Of a DNA stretch of 64,000 nt, positions 23,917 through 36,659 are shown piece after piece; positions within the stretch are counted from its first letter, which is position 1, and each line of letters starts with the position of its first letter. The translations under genes and the position numbers were made by a program. Location: NCBI GenBank assembly GCA_036785705.1, contig JAWUZG010000070.1, positions 4,537,001 through 4,601,000 of the forward strand. The letters run 5' to 3'. The notes under the pieces are model-generated. The model saw only the letters and a list, made by a program, of their open reading frames with translations. It searched no databases and had not been told where the DNA came from. Source of the stretch: Acanthornis magna (lineage: Eukaryota > Chordata > Aves > Passeriformes > Acanthizidae).

Positions 23917-25578
23917 GGCATTTACTTTGGGATTATTTGGTCTTGGAGAGGCCACAAAGGAGGCAGGAGGGCTCATTTCTAATTGTAACTGCACTGGGAG
24001 GCTGCCCAGCAGAACTCTGCAATGGTGCCCTTGCCAGACCTCCATGCTATCCCAACCCAGCCCCACTTTATCCTGGCATTTCCTGCAGTGCTGTTACACA
24101 TCAGGCCTCCAGGACTTGACCCACGTGGAGGCTGCTCTCAACTTGTCCCTATGACTTTCCCAGGAATGTGAATGATTTAATGTTAATGGCTATCCTCTTC
24201 AGAACGTGGGTCATGGAGACTGGGGCGTAAGAGGTCATTATTGTTTAAACACTTTTGTTTTGCCTTTCTTCTCAGAAACTTTAAATCATGAGCTTCCTTA
24301 CACAGAATGCCCAAACTGACAGCTTTAGGATGTGTGAGAAAGACACAATTAATTTAGTGCAAAAGATAAGACATTTCCTTGGGGAAGCACTAATACCAGG
24401 CCTCTTACCCCTCAGTGTCATTTCAGATTAGTGTTCTACAGAGAAAGGGATTCTAAATCTTTTTAATTGAAAAATGTTTGTCTTTTCCTTACTATTATAA
24501 GTTTCTGCCTAGAGGTTAAAGAGTTTTTAAATTATTTCTGAATTACATCCAATTTCTGGACAGTTTATAAAAAAAAGGAGGATGCAGTTTGTCTCCTGCT
24601 TTGTTAATTTATGTCAGACCAGAGAGAGGAGAAATATATTCCCTCGGTGACACAAATGAAATAGTTACATAAAAAAGATCAGAAACACAAATCCCACACA
24701 TCTCTAACATGTTAAGATTTGCAGCAGTCACCAAGACATCCACATGTAGGAATACATGCCCTAATTATGCAAAGTGAAAGGATAATTATCCAAATATGGT
24801 GGATGGAAACAACAGTCAAGAGAAGAACTTTACTCAGCTTCTCTCTCCCTTTTTTCTGGCTGAAAGTTTGAAAAATATCAAAACCAATGATTTTAATCCA
24901 TGTAGGTTGTTTGAGTCATAAGCCACAAAATTACCTCAAGAAAAGAAGAAAATGCCAATATCCTTTTACCTTTAGAGCATGTCCTGAGCGGGAACATTCA
25001 AAACTGTGACCTGGACTTGCTCAGTCCTTGATCCATGACTTTGGAGCAGCCCCCTTTTTGTCCCAGAAGTGAAGGATGAGATTTGAAGCAAAGCCCTGGC
25101 TTTGAGTGACGTAGGCACTAAGCCCAGGAGCCTCCTGCAAAGCACAGCTCCCTTTGGTGTAGATGGCCTGGAAGATAGGACAAGCACCACCCACAGTTAG
25201 TTAATTATCTATTTAGATGTTCTTTTAGCTACAAGGGTGCCTGGCTATTTGTTCTAGAGGTCTAAACACAAAGGCACTGCAATTTGGGGGACAGCACATT
25301 TAAGAAGGCACTCTGCAGGTGAATGTTTCTGTGGAGACTGGTCTGCCACAGTCTTTGGGCAGCTGCACAACCCCCAGAACATTTGTGTGTTAGGGTAGTT
25401 TGGGTTTTCTTGTCCTTGAAAATCCTTCCAAACAATTGTATTCTTTCCAGTTTTTCTCCTGCTTGTGCAATGGTTCTGTTGCCTCTGCTCTGTCCTGAAG
25501 AAAAAATATTTTCCTTTTCTAATTCAATCCTTAGCCCTTGTTTTCCCAACCCCTAGCTCTCACGAAATGTGATTTCTT

Positions 25579-25619
25579 AAAAAAAAAAAAAAGGGAAAAA
25601 AAAAAAAAAAAGAAAAAAA
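25579..25619. repeat. A-rich tract with G interruptions
   Basis: A14, GGG, A17, G, A7: a 41-base low-complexity tract. No flanking target-site duplication was noticed. Confidence 0.95.
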
Positions 25620-27810
25620 GTCTAATTAAGCCATTTATCAAACTTTTCCAAGTGGGTAGAGTGACAAATTAGCCCTATCTTCCACCAACAATCTGATGGA
25701 TGGGAAGATAAAGATGCAGAGGCTGTTATTTTAGCTGGGAGCTCTCCACTATATCAATTGTTTGGCCCCAAGCCAAAAGACCCTAAGAGCTGACAAGGAC
25801 TAATGATGGGTCCATAAAGTTTATGCAGCGTGAGGGCTGACATCAAAGGAATCCAGCTTATTAGCAATATCTCTATGCCTTCTTCCTGGAAAAAAACTAT
25901 TCATTTGTTTTTTCAAAAGATTTTACTTAATCATTCTACTCTCAGTAAATGGAAAGAAAATTAAAACTGTAAATAAATTTGCACAATAATATATGGCTGA
26001 TGAATTCTGCTCTTCTCTACAAATACGAAGGCATTGTTATTACTTTTAAGTAATGTCCACCAAGAGAGGCTAAGGCAGGTAGACTGCAAATAAATTTCCC
26101 TGGGAGTCTTTCCTTTTACCACTACTTGCTTGGGAATACTTACACTCTTCCCAAGTACCAGCTCCTGGTGGTTTTAGGATACAGGGTTAGGGCTGAGGTG
26201 GATATTGGGCCTGACACTGTTCTTATGTGACAGCATCACCTTCAATGTTTGTAACTTACATCTTTCTTCTTTCTCCCAATGTTTTTCATATGCACCATTT
26301 TTATATGGAATGGAATGCCTGTGGAGAAGGTGGAATGGAATTACTACCTGACTGGAAAGGAGGAAGAGAGGATATAACAGCCAGGATGACTTCTAAGAAA
26401 AATAAAATCAACAACCGAACAACTCTTTTGACATTTGATTAGAAAAGTCTGAGAAAACAAGCTATTTCTGCAGATAGTATATGTTACTCTAGGCTAGAAG
26501 TAAAATGCATACATTTTTTACTGAAAAACTATTTAAAGATTATTCTTGACATCCCATTTTTTATAGTTTTTTTCCTCTTGTGGAAATAGGACACTGTTCA
26601 ACATCACTATTCAACAGTATTCAACTTGCTGGCACAGTAACAAACTCTAGTTTTGCTGTATCAAATCCAGCTGCAGAGGTCCTGCATAGCTCTATAGTCA
26701 TATACCTGATGAACTTTCAAGGTCCTGATGAACTTGATTCATCTTTTCAACACAGCATTTTTACAGGATGGACTTAAAAACAAGAATGGGATGGAACAAT
26801 GACAGCCTTGGAAACTGGTTTTGACCCTGGGACATCAAGGCAATTTACATCCCACTGGGATATCCATGAGCTCTGACGTTTTTTGGGGAAATACAAAAAA
26901 GCTTGGAGTCTGTGAGGTCCAACGCAAATAATCACAGAAAGAACAAAAGAGAGCTTTTAAATACTAAAACCTCACCTGGCAAATGTCAAACCCAGGGATT
27001 AAAATTCTGGTTGAGAATACCACAGTAATTAAATTTCTGTCCTCTTCCTGATGCATTTAAGATCTCCAAGTTCCTAATGTACTTTCTTAGTTTTTTACTG
27101 ATAACAGGGCTGCTTAGGAGCCATATTCTCTCTACACCAGCTCCTTGCAACACTTTGGATGAAACTCTAAATAAAGAAAATGCACCGGTTGAAGTTTTCT
27201 ACTTAGAATTGTATTTTTTTTTTCAATAAAAAGGAAGTGTAAGTATTATGGCACCATGCAATTAAGTGTTCAAATGTCATTGCTTCTAACTTAGGAAGGG
27301 GACTCCTTGAACAAAGAAGCTTAAATGCAAATTGGCTGGAAATTAAACGGAAAAAAAAAATCAGTGCTGAAGTTGCCAATGAACCAAACTGTTTGCTTTC
27401 TTATAATTTTCAGCATAGTCATTGTCTGTCTGCCCTGGCATTCTGTAAATATGCCTGGGCAGAGTGGGATTTAAGATTATTTAGAAGATCTATTTACTAT
27501 TTATGATTTATTCATTACCTCAAGAGACAGGTAAAACAACAACTCTCTCAGTCACTCAGCTTGGCTAGGGGGTGGGTAGTGGCTACAATGCAATCCTATT
27601 CAGCCTTTCTTCAGTAAAAGAAAGGATTTTCCTTTTCTTTAAACATGGCTCAAATTACTGAATAGAACAAACTCATTCAGAATTACAAGCTTCAGATTTT
27701 TCAAAGGTTCCTGAATTTCTCCACATTTTTGCGAAGTTAAGAAATTTTGTTCTGTAATTTACAATTGATGACACAATTCAATGAAAGACCTTAAAAAAGG
27801 GTTAGCTACA

Positions 27811-27830
27811 AAATAAATAATAATAATAAA
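27811..27830. repeat. (AAT)n short microsatellite
   Basis: AAATAAATAATAATAATAAA; four to five AAT units. Confidence 0.85.
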
Positions 27831-30800
27831 CTTACTCCACCCTGCACTTGTCTTTTATTTGCCAGATGATGAGTTTGTTTTACTTCCCTTACACAACTTA
27901 AGAAAATACAGCAAATCTGTACATGTACAGTTTCCACGTGGAAGCACAAACTTTAGCAGCCAACCTGAGGTTCAAATATAAACTCACTTTTCATTTCTAT
28001 TTTAAGGTAACATATAATTAAGTTAAAGCAGAGGGATACTCACATAATTTGTCATTAAATGTTGCACAATATATTCTGTGGTAAATAAGTCTGGTAGAAG
28101 AAAACCAAAAAACAGACAAGCAAACCACCACGCTGCTATTACAGCTACAGAGGGAAGTGCACAGGTTTACAGATCAGCAGGAATTTGGGCTTTTCCACTG
28201 TGCCTGTGAAACTGAAGTGGAAAGATGGCAAATGAATCAGAGTGCAGAGACACTGCTCAGCTATAGCAATGAAAATACACATTTCAGCCATCAAAGGGAC
28301 CTGGTTTGCACATGCCTTGATTTTTTCTTCTAAATTGTATTAATATTATGTATTTTTTCAACTTTATTTTAGTTTCTTGCATTGGGAACAGCTTTTGATT
28401 TTAAGATGACTCTCACATGAGCATTAAGAGAGAGATTTTGCTCACTAAATGATACATGAAGAGAATAATGATCTCAGATCTATATGTCCTATTTTAGCTA
28501 TTTCCACTATCAGGAAACGATGGGTTGACCTACTTGTGTGTTACAAAAATAGCCAAGGGTCTTTAAGCAAAATCAATCCCACTGAGCTGAAGAGAAATGG
28601 AGAGGAGCCGTTTGGGTGCCCATCCCAGCACTGCTGTCAGAGCACACCCTCAGTGTGTGTGGCCCAACACAAACTGAAAAATCGCAACAAATTCTTTTTA
28701 AAAAGTCGCATTCAACTTCTAGGCTGAAGAATTCTGCTGAGGATTTTGGTGGGCATCACTCTGTAGGCTTGAAGATGCAGACTGGAAGCAATAGATGTGG
28801 ACCCCCAGGAAACCTGTCTACTTTCTACCAAAAAAGTCTGATTTTTAAGCTATTCCACCAGCCTGCAGAGGTTTTGGTCCTTGCTCTATTTACAACTTGA
28901 ATCTAGGTGTTGTCAGTCACTTCTGCAATGCTGATAACATGCACAAATCCTTTCACCGTCTCGATCATCATAACCATTGACAGAATTCTATGATTAAATT
29001 TATCGTACCTCCTTTATTTGGTACTATTTGCTGTTTCCCCAGGGATGAATACCAGCAACTCTGCAATGAAGTGGACTTGCTGTGCCACTAAGATACAGTT
29101 CAATATTAGAATCCTCAGCCGAGTCTCAAAGCCTTTATAGAGCGTAGTAACTTCACTAGATGGCAGTGGAGAGAAATATTATTTTATATCAATACATTTT
29201 TTAATAGGGAACCATCCCAGCAAGTCCTGCAGTTTATTAGTGCTGTCTGTGTTAACACTACATCCCAGGACAGCAGTGCTCTCATGCACACAAAAGCCCA
29301 GGGGCTCCCAGGCAGTTAAATCTCCGTGTAAATGTTTGGGAAAGCACAGACACTCCTCCAGCACTAATGCAGAGAGGCAGGGAGCAACGTGCCCTCCTCT
29401 TTGAAGGTTTCTTCTCATAAGCGTAACTGTACCACAGTCTTTGCCGAAATTCTAGGGAAAGACAAGCTCCAAAAAGAAGGAGTTTTCAAAAGAAAACGTT
29501 CCTGAAAATCAGAGACACCATCGCTCAAAGAATCTTAATACTGATGCCATAAACATGATGAAGAAAATGAGTGAAGCGTAAAAATGAGAAAGCAAATGGT
29601 TCAAAGAGTTTTGTGAGGAGTACTCTGCATTCAGTAAAATCCTCTTCATTCACAAGAAGTCCTTACAAATATGTGTTTCTTGGGAGAACTTCATGTCCCT
29701 TACAGATAACTCAAGAAACAAAGCATAATTTTTCACACATCTGACTCCAAGATGAAATACTTCAAGCAGAAAGGTCTGTAGCTTCTAAAGTTAAAAGCCT
29801 TCCAAAATGTAATATTTCGAATACAGAGAACTGATGCCTGCCAGTCTTTGGAAATTGGTAACACCTAAACAAAACTGATGAACTAAAATTGAGTGGATGA
29901 TTTCAGCCAAGTGCATTACTTCAATTCAGAGATTATCAGTAAAGTTCTCTAGAAACAATGGAATTGTCTGGTTTTATTTAGAATGTTCAGAAAGCACAAA
30001 ATTATCATCTAGTACAAACAGGAGATGACAAAAGTTTGGTTTCTTCCAGCATCAGACGTAAAAAAATATTTTCTAAGGCTTGTTTCTTGCTGTGAGAAAT
30101 ATAAAAAAAACAATTCATTGCCTAAATCACACTTCTCTAAAGTATTCTTGCCTTTATCTTAACAATGTCCAAGACTTTCCCCTCAGAGAGCAATACATTG
30201 TCCTCTGGCATTTCAGCTGCTCCCTCACCAAACTGTTTGCAATAGCAAGCAGAGATTCAGGATATTGAAAGGGCTGATAAAAAACAAACCCAGTTGTGTT
30301 GCAAGTGACTTCTTGACTTATGCCTGCTAAGCACAATTCAAAGGCTTGAACTTTTAAAGGCATAATTCTCTATATTTATTTTTCTGTAAATATGAGCAGA
30401 TGAGAACCAATTCCTTATGGCAATTCAATCTGTTAGACTTCCCTTACTTTTTCTCCTCACTGGCCATTGAGAAACAGAAATATCTGGAGGTGCAAAGCCC
30501 CAGGGTTTCGTTAGTGACACAGTGAATTGTATTCTCTGTACCTCACACACTGCTCTGGTCAAACAAACACACAATACACAAGGCTGTCAGATAAAGGACA
30601 ACTTATTGCCTAAACCAGCCAGATCAGAAATAAATGACTGCTCCCCAAGCATCAAGAGACAGGTAAAAATAAGGAGTGGATTACGTAAATTTCTAGAAAA
30701 AAAACCCCACTTCAAATTATCTCAGTGGATTCCCCCAGATACTGTAAATAACTAACTATAATTTGATATATTTGTGGAACTAAATAGATTCAGCAGAAAC

Positions 30801-33800
30801 ACAGAAGACCAACCTGACAAAACAGTGATGCCACTTGTGCTTGCTCCAACCCCAGTCACAGGGAAGTAATTTTCTTTTATCATTAACATTGGAGAGCTTC
30901 ATGTTGGATATCCTGGATGATACCAATATGCCATGAGACCGTCAAGTACCCTGGAAAATAGCCAGAAGTCCTCTCCAACAGCCTAGATAATGACAAAACA
31001 GTCCTTTTAGTTTATTTATTGCACTCATTCAGTTCCTCTTTTTAAACTCTGTAATTTAACCTTACATGAAAAAGATCTCAATTGCAGAGTAAAGAGAACT
31101 GTGCCACCGTGTCCTTCCCACTATCTCCCAAGCACACTCATAAATCACAGCACTGTGGATTTGCCTGGAAGCTGTGCCATCGTGTTAGTTTTAATTAAGT
31201 AGCCTTAAAGTAAGTGGCCAATCAATACTGATTCATGTGGGTCTCACTGCACTAAGTCATCACAGTGTCTCAAGGCATTGCTGATGTGAATATAATAACC
31301 TGGCTTGGCCTGTCCACATTTATGTCAAATGAAGATTAAGAATGAAAAGAAAATATTCACTGAGCTATTTGCTCCTCTATAATGTGCATCTGTCTGAATA
31401 CAGAGGAGAATCCCTTCCTTTTCAAAACTCTACAAATATTTCCCAGTCTATTCAGTATTCATTTAATTCCTCTGCACAGAACTTGTATTTTGTTAGTACA
31501 AAACATCACACAAAAACATCGTGGCCTACATTTCCTGAAGTTTAGAAGGAGGACTTGGCTGATGGATACTGGTTAAATCTGACCGTGACCTGCACAATCC
31601 AGTGCTTGCAACGAGGACTGGAAATTGCTGTATGATAGTTATGATAAAGTACCATTACAATAAGATCTTTCTTATCAACTTCAAAATATAACTGTGTACA
31701 ATCAATTAAATGCATTATTAAGTTGATTAGCACTTATATATCAATACCTAATTTAAATAGACCTAACTCTGAGAAACTTGCTCTGACTTCCCAGGACTTC
31801 AACGTGTTTCTCTCTTCTCTGAAGGGAAGCAAGGGTTTAATTGTCACATATCTATAGGTGATTTTTCTGCTACAGCCTAATTAGCTGACGAGGGCCATAA
31901 AGACTATAATCTATTTTAAAGCTTCTTGGTTATCACCTGATAGGTGCACAAGCTATTTTTTATCCCCCACCAGGCCACCCCAAAGCTTATTGAAGTCTGA
32001 AGCTCTAATTTAAAATTAGCGCATACTTTTACACTAAATTATACGATGCCTTGATTGGGTCCAGCAGCTTAAATAACAGTGAAACAGAGCTGAAGACAGA
32101 GTGCCAATTTAAAAACTGAACTCAAGTTTTAGACATCAATAAGTCCCTAACTAGAGTGGATTATAACATGAAACCCTGACAAACATGTAGTTACAACATA
32201 AGCAGTGAAATAAGGCAGTATTTTTATTATCAATCCCAAATCCGTTCTCTCCTAGACCTCAGCCTCTCCCTCCTCCTCAGATTTGTATTACCTTTTCTAG
32301 CTAATGTTTAAAAAGAAATATTTGAGTTAGGGATGTCCAGAGCCAATTTAGCTTTTTTGCTACCCATTTCTTTCACCAGCAATGACAATCTGCAGCGCTG
32401 TGCTGCTTGCTGCAGGTTGTAGATGTAAGTTTTCAGCTTGTACAGTCACGCTCTTTGTGTTTACTATGCAAAACAGTTGTAACAGTATGTGGGAATGAAA
32501 AACCCTGACTTTTGTGGAACTGAATGAATTACATAAATTTTACTTCTGAATTGCTCTGGAAACTTGAAATTGTTACATAATTAAGAAAGCCATTCAGATG
32601 TCTTTCCAGTCTTTCATTTTCTGGCTTTGATGCATTTGCCACTGGGGTTTTCACGGAATATTCAGCTTTCCATATGGTTTCGTTTACATTTCTAACACCA
32701 GAGACGCAGTTCGCCATTGTGTGCAGCTTAGGTCTCAACTGCAGGTCACACCTAATGAGGGGACAGCTAGAAAATGAAAAATTCCTAGCACCTCTGTGGT
32801 TAGCCCTGCTGAATAATTGCTGCAGTAGCTGAATTTTGCTGTACAGATGTTGGTAATTTGCTATTGAAAACCACCAGTATCAAACTGTCAGAGTCAAGAA
32901 ATGGCTTTAATTATTTCCTCCCTGGAGCAGTAATAGACATTACTCGAGCACTGCTAAAGCTGGAATGTGTGTGGGTGATTGCTTAGCACATGGAGTGCAG
33001 GCAGCTTTACCTGCACTTGCCAGCCCTTTGCTCCCTCCTTGTGGAAGGAGATTGCCTCAGTCAGGGCCAGATCATCTGGAGACCACCTCCACGAGCTCTC
33101 CTTCTTTTCCCCGGCCACCAAAGACTAACATTGTTTTTCTGCTTCATTGAGTCCTGAAAATAGAAGATAAATCAGACAGAAAGCCCTTGGAACTAAGGAT
33201 AAGAGGAAAAATCTTCTCTGCGAGGGAATATTTAAACAAAAATATCAGAAGCTACAAGAAATTTGATGAGAAATTGCACTGAGAAAGAAGGTGAGGTCAG
33301 CAGGGCTACTGCCGGAGTCTCCTCATCATTTTTCATAAGCACTGCCTGGGCTTCTCTTCTTGCAGCAATGGGCGCAAATAAAACCACAGTCAAAACCACA
33401 CAGCTTAAAAAAATATATTAAAATTCAGGAGCAGGTCAAAATATTTTTACCATTTTATAGCAATTTCAACATTATTCTCTCTCCTTCATCAAACAGATCC
33501 AAACCCCCAAAAAATTAAAAACTGATGTTAATGTGAACATTTCCACAGGAGCCTACAAGGGGCTTTGGCTCATGCTTCAAAAGAAAGTAAAACCCCTCCA
33601 AAATAACTCTTGGGCTAGGACTTTTTATTCCTCATTCCCATGCTGTATCCATTTGGGAAGACAATCTAACCCCTGAACCTCCAAAAGTTATCTGAAGTGG
33701 GATAAGGTTCTTCTCCCTAAAGAATTTAAGGACTTTTTGTGCCTCTGACAGAGAAACGCTGAAGCAAAGCTTTCCCGAAGTCTGGGGGAGTTTGTCTCCT

Positions 33801-34231
33801 AGAAGAGCAGAGAACAACGAGGGTGTTCCTGCAATATCCATGTGCTTGGCCAGCAATAAACTGCTGCTCCTTTGAAGTGCTCACTTCAGATATTTGAGCA
33901 CATGGAGACAGGGTGTGTTTCCCACATGCACTAACCTTTCCTTCTGCTGACTGCACAGCCCAGTCCAATGGCACAAGGGTGGCATTGATGCTCTCGGGGT
34001 TGCTCCAGAAGGGTGAAAAGCTGGGAGAGGCAAAACACGGCTTACAAAAAGGAAGGAACAGGGTAAGGAAAACCAGTCTAATGAAATATGTTGGAAACAC
34101 TTGCCAGCCTAAAAGCCTTTAAGAGCTCACCTCTAAGATGTGAGCATGTTCGCTATTAATTTATCCAATGTTTTAAGAGTTAACAAGGAAGAGGTCAAAG
34201 AATGTTTTAAATACACCCAGATTTTCCTTGA

Positions 34232-34246
34232 TTTTTTTTTTTTTTT
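34232..34246. repeat. Poly(T) tract
   Basis: Fifteen T in a row. Confidence 0.95.
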
Positions 34247-34840
34247 AAATCATGTTATCCCTCCATGACAGCCAAGAGTATAAATAATTATCAGTTCTGA
34301 AATGCTCCCTGGTGTCTCTGCATGGGCAGAACTGTTCTGATTGCAGCAGGCACTTCTTGTGTGTGGCACATCTTAACCACAAAATGGATACCCACGTACA
34401 GAGTTTGGTGTCATCGACATCCAGCTCACAGCTGAAACTATTTTGGAGTTTTGTTAAGAATGACAAGATTTGATGAATGGAGATTAACGATTAAAATGCT
34501 TCAGCCTTTCTAAGTCCTCACACAATGTGATGGCAAATAAGCCTTCAAAGAGATTTATTTTTGTTCCTAGCAGCTGGATATCTAGAGCCTGCTGTTCCTG
34601 AGGGAGTCCCAGAGACCTACTTGATGATGGGAGTGTTTCACAGCTGTAAGAGACTCGGATTGTTGAACAATGACTCGAGCTGTAACATATTTTAGTGACT
34701 AGACTCTGAAAGCCCTGAGGTCTCTAATTGCCTGCAGGCAGCCTTGCTTATCGCTGCAAACCTAGAGATCCCATCTTGTAACATGAGGCACTGAAAGCCT
34801 GTCTTAAACATGGAATTCAATTACAAGGAAATTATTCCAG

Positions 34841-34861
34841 AAAAAAAAAAACCAAAAAAAA
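34841..34861. repeat. A-rich tract
   Basis: A11 CC A8, then ACCCAAC. Confidence 0.9.
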
Positions 34862-35468
34862 CCCAACACACCTTTACACCCCATTTTTCTGCTGTCAGAA
34901 GGGCATGTGGGCTGGGGGCTTGTTGACATCAGTAAAATGGATCCTTATTATCACTTACACAGGAAAGCTGGTGTGAAAATTAATTGTTTTCCCTACCTAC
35001 AGAAAACATTTATTTACAAGGCAATTAATCTATTACAAACACTTCCAATTTGAATTTGAATGGAGATTAAACTTGGACAATGCCAGAGAAACATTTGGGA
35101 AGTCAAGATGATAGAAGTAGAGCTTTTGTAGAGTGCTTTCTAAACCATGTGCCCATTTAAAAATCACTTTGAAACTCTCATCAAAGATTTAATTACGGGC
35201 TCTGTAGTGATCTGTATCACCAGGCCTTGATTATTTCTGCAAAATATGCTACATTAACTCACACATGATGGAAATGCAGATTTAAAGAGCTTTAAAGTAT
35301 TATAATGGAAATTAAATAACCATAAACAAAATTAATGAATAACATTTTCTGGTTCATAGCCCTAGTTTTTAGGGAATTTACTCACTAGCTGACTAGAATG
35401 CCAAAACTGGTCATTTTCTATCATGCAGTCAAAATCTAACTACACAAAGTTCCAGTACAGCCTTGAAA

Positions 35469-35483
35469 CAAAAAAAAAAAAAA
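35469..35483. repeat. Poly(A) tract
   Basis: About 15 A in a row. Confidence 0.95.
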
Positions 35484-35869
35484 TTACAAATGTCTGACAT
35501 TTATAGAAGATAAATACATTGATAACTGTTTTTAAGAGGCAAAAAAAAATCTCACTAAATCTGGCATCTTTCTAAAATTTCTCTAAAAATTATTTAACAC
35601 AGTTTCCTAAATTTCTTGTTTAGTTTGATTTTAATTCTGTAGGAACACATTTTGGGGGCTCTTGTTTACATTAAATGCATTTGCCTTAAAAAACCTATTT
35701 TTATTCTTATTTCAGGCAGTGACAAAAGTAGAATTAATCTACAAAAGAAATAGCTACAACTGCCCTTGAAAACTAACCTTTTTTAGAACCTCCCACCAAG
35801 CTGCCATGTGATAAAACCTGGTGTGACTCTTTGGGTCAGGATGAAGTAGCATTTTGTATACAATAATGT

Positions 35870-35885
35870 ATTATTATTATTATTA
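35870..35885. repeat. (TTA)n microsatellite
   Basis: Five TTA units followed by a partial unit in AT-rich sequence. Confidence 0.9.
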
Positions 35886-36556
35886 CCCTGTTTTGACATG
35901 TTTCACTGCTATGCATGGTTTTGGTTACTAATTTTCAGTGAGCATCGCGCTCTCTTGCCTCAGTCCCATACAGCACTTTGTCACAAAACAATTCAAATTC
36001 TACTTTGATTTCTTTTCTTCCCCAGAAATATGGATTATTTGGGATGTATGACATACTGTACAATTAATAATTTACTTGTATAGTGTCAGTAATTTCCAAG
36101 CATCCATCACATTTTAAAGGCAGAAATATTCAAGAGAGTTGGATTCAAAAAAATGCCAGTAATGACAATTTTGAAGTCATTAGTTCTCCTGTGTCACTGT
36201 GCCAGAAATTAGACTGCTGGCACTGTGCATGTTCATAAGGGAAGAGCAACTGAGAGAATATGGAGAAAATTCAGCTCCAAAGGTCGGTGAGATCAATGGG
36301 TAAGAATTACCTGAGCAAAATAATTGAGAATAAAAAAGTTATTCCTATGAAAGAGGAGAGGTACTTTAAATGAAACCACTAATTAAAAATGCCACTGCTC
36401 ATTAACATGGAATAAGTGGAATGCCTCATGGCACTCTGTGGACTTTAAACATATTTACAATAAAGGAATACGCAAGGAGGAAAAATCACTGGTCCCATTT
36501 CTCCAGGGACAATGCTGAACCCAGGTTTTTCCCTTAAAATGTCTTAAATTCCTCAG

Positions 36557-36571
36557 AAAAAAAAAAAAAAA
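36557..36571. repeat. Poly(A) tract
   Basis: About 15 A, just downstream (minus strand) of the donor of the candidate exon at 36,582-36,658. Confidence 0.95.
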
Positions 36572-36581
36572 TCACACTTAC

Positions 36582-36658
36582 GTCTTCTCTGCAGTAGTTT
36601 GGCACAGTTCTTTCCTGTCCATTTCTCGATAGAACAGTCAGAGAACCTTTTTTCCTAG
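36582..36658 (-). CDS. Candidate coding exon B, unidentified minus-strand gene
   Basis: A minus-strand donor (AGAAGAC|GTAAGTGTG) is preceded by a good pyrimidine tract and two overlapping acceptors (CTCCTAG then CTAG). With the second acceptor, exon start 36,654, the frame is phase 0 in and phase 1 out and reads FSDCSIEKWTGKNCAK in its middle. This phase would accept a direct splice from the exon at 39,952-40,065. With the first acceptor, a different frame (…NGQERTVPNYCRED) is open instead, phase 1 in and 0 out. Two open frames in 77 bp show how weak the coding signal is. Product not recognised. Confidence 0.2.
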
Positions 36659-36659
36659 C

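Larger units (their letters stand above)
23920..36550. other. AT-rich non-coding stretch
   Basis: Homopolymer and trinucleotide tracts listed separately; otherwise unique. Minus-strand micro-exon look-alikes at 28,044-28,075, 34,959-34,996 and 36,311-36,344 have good acceptors but are only 32-38 bp and are not annotated as exons. Confidence 0.5.

Noticed and set aside
23733..24119. Overlapping open frames on both strands at the inverted repeat
   Set aside because: Mirror-like peptides (DGA, SHAR) on both strands are a consequence of the palindrome.
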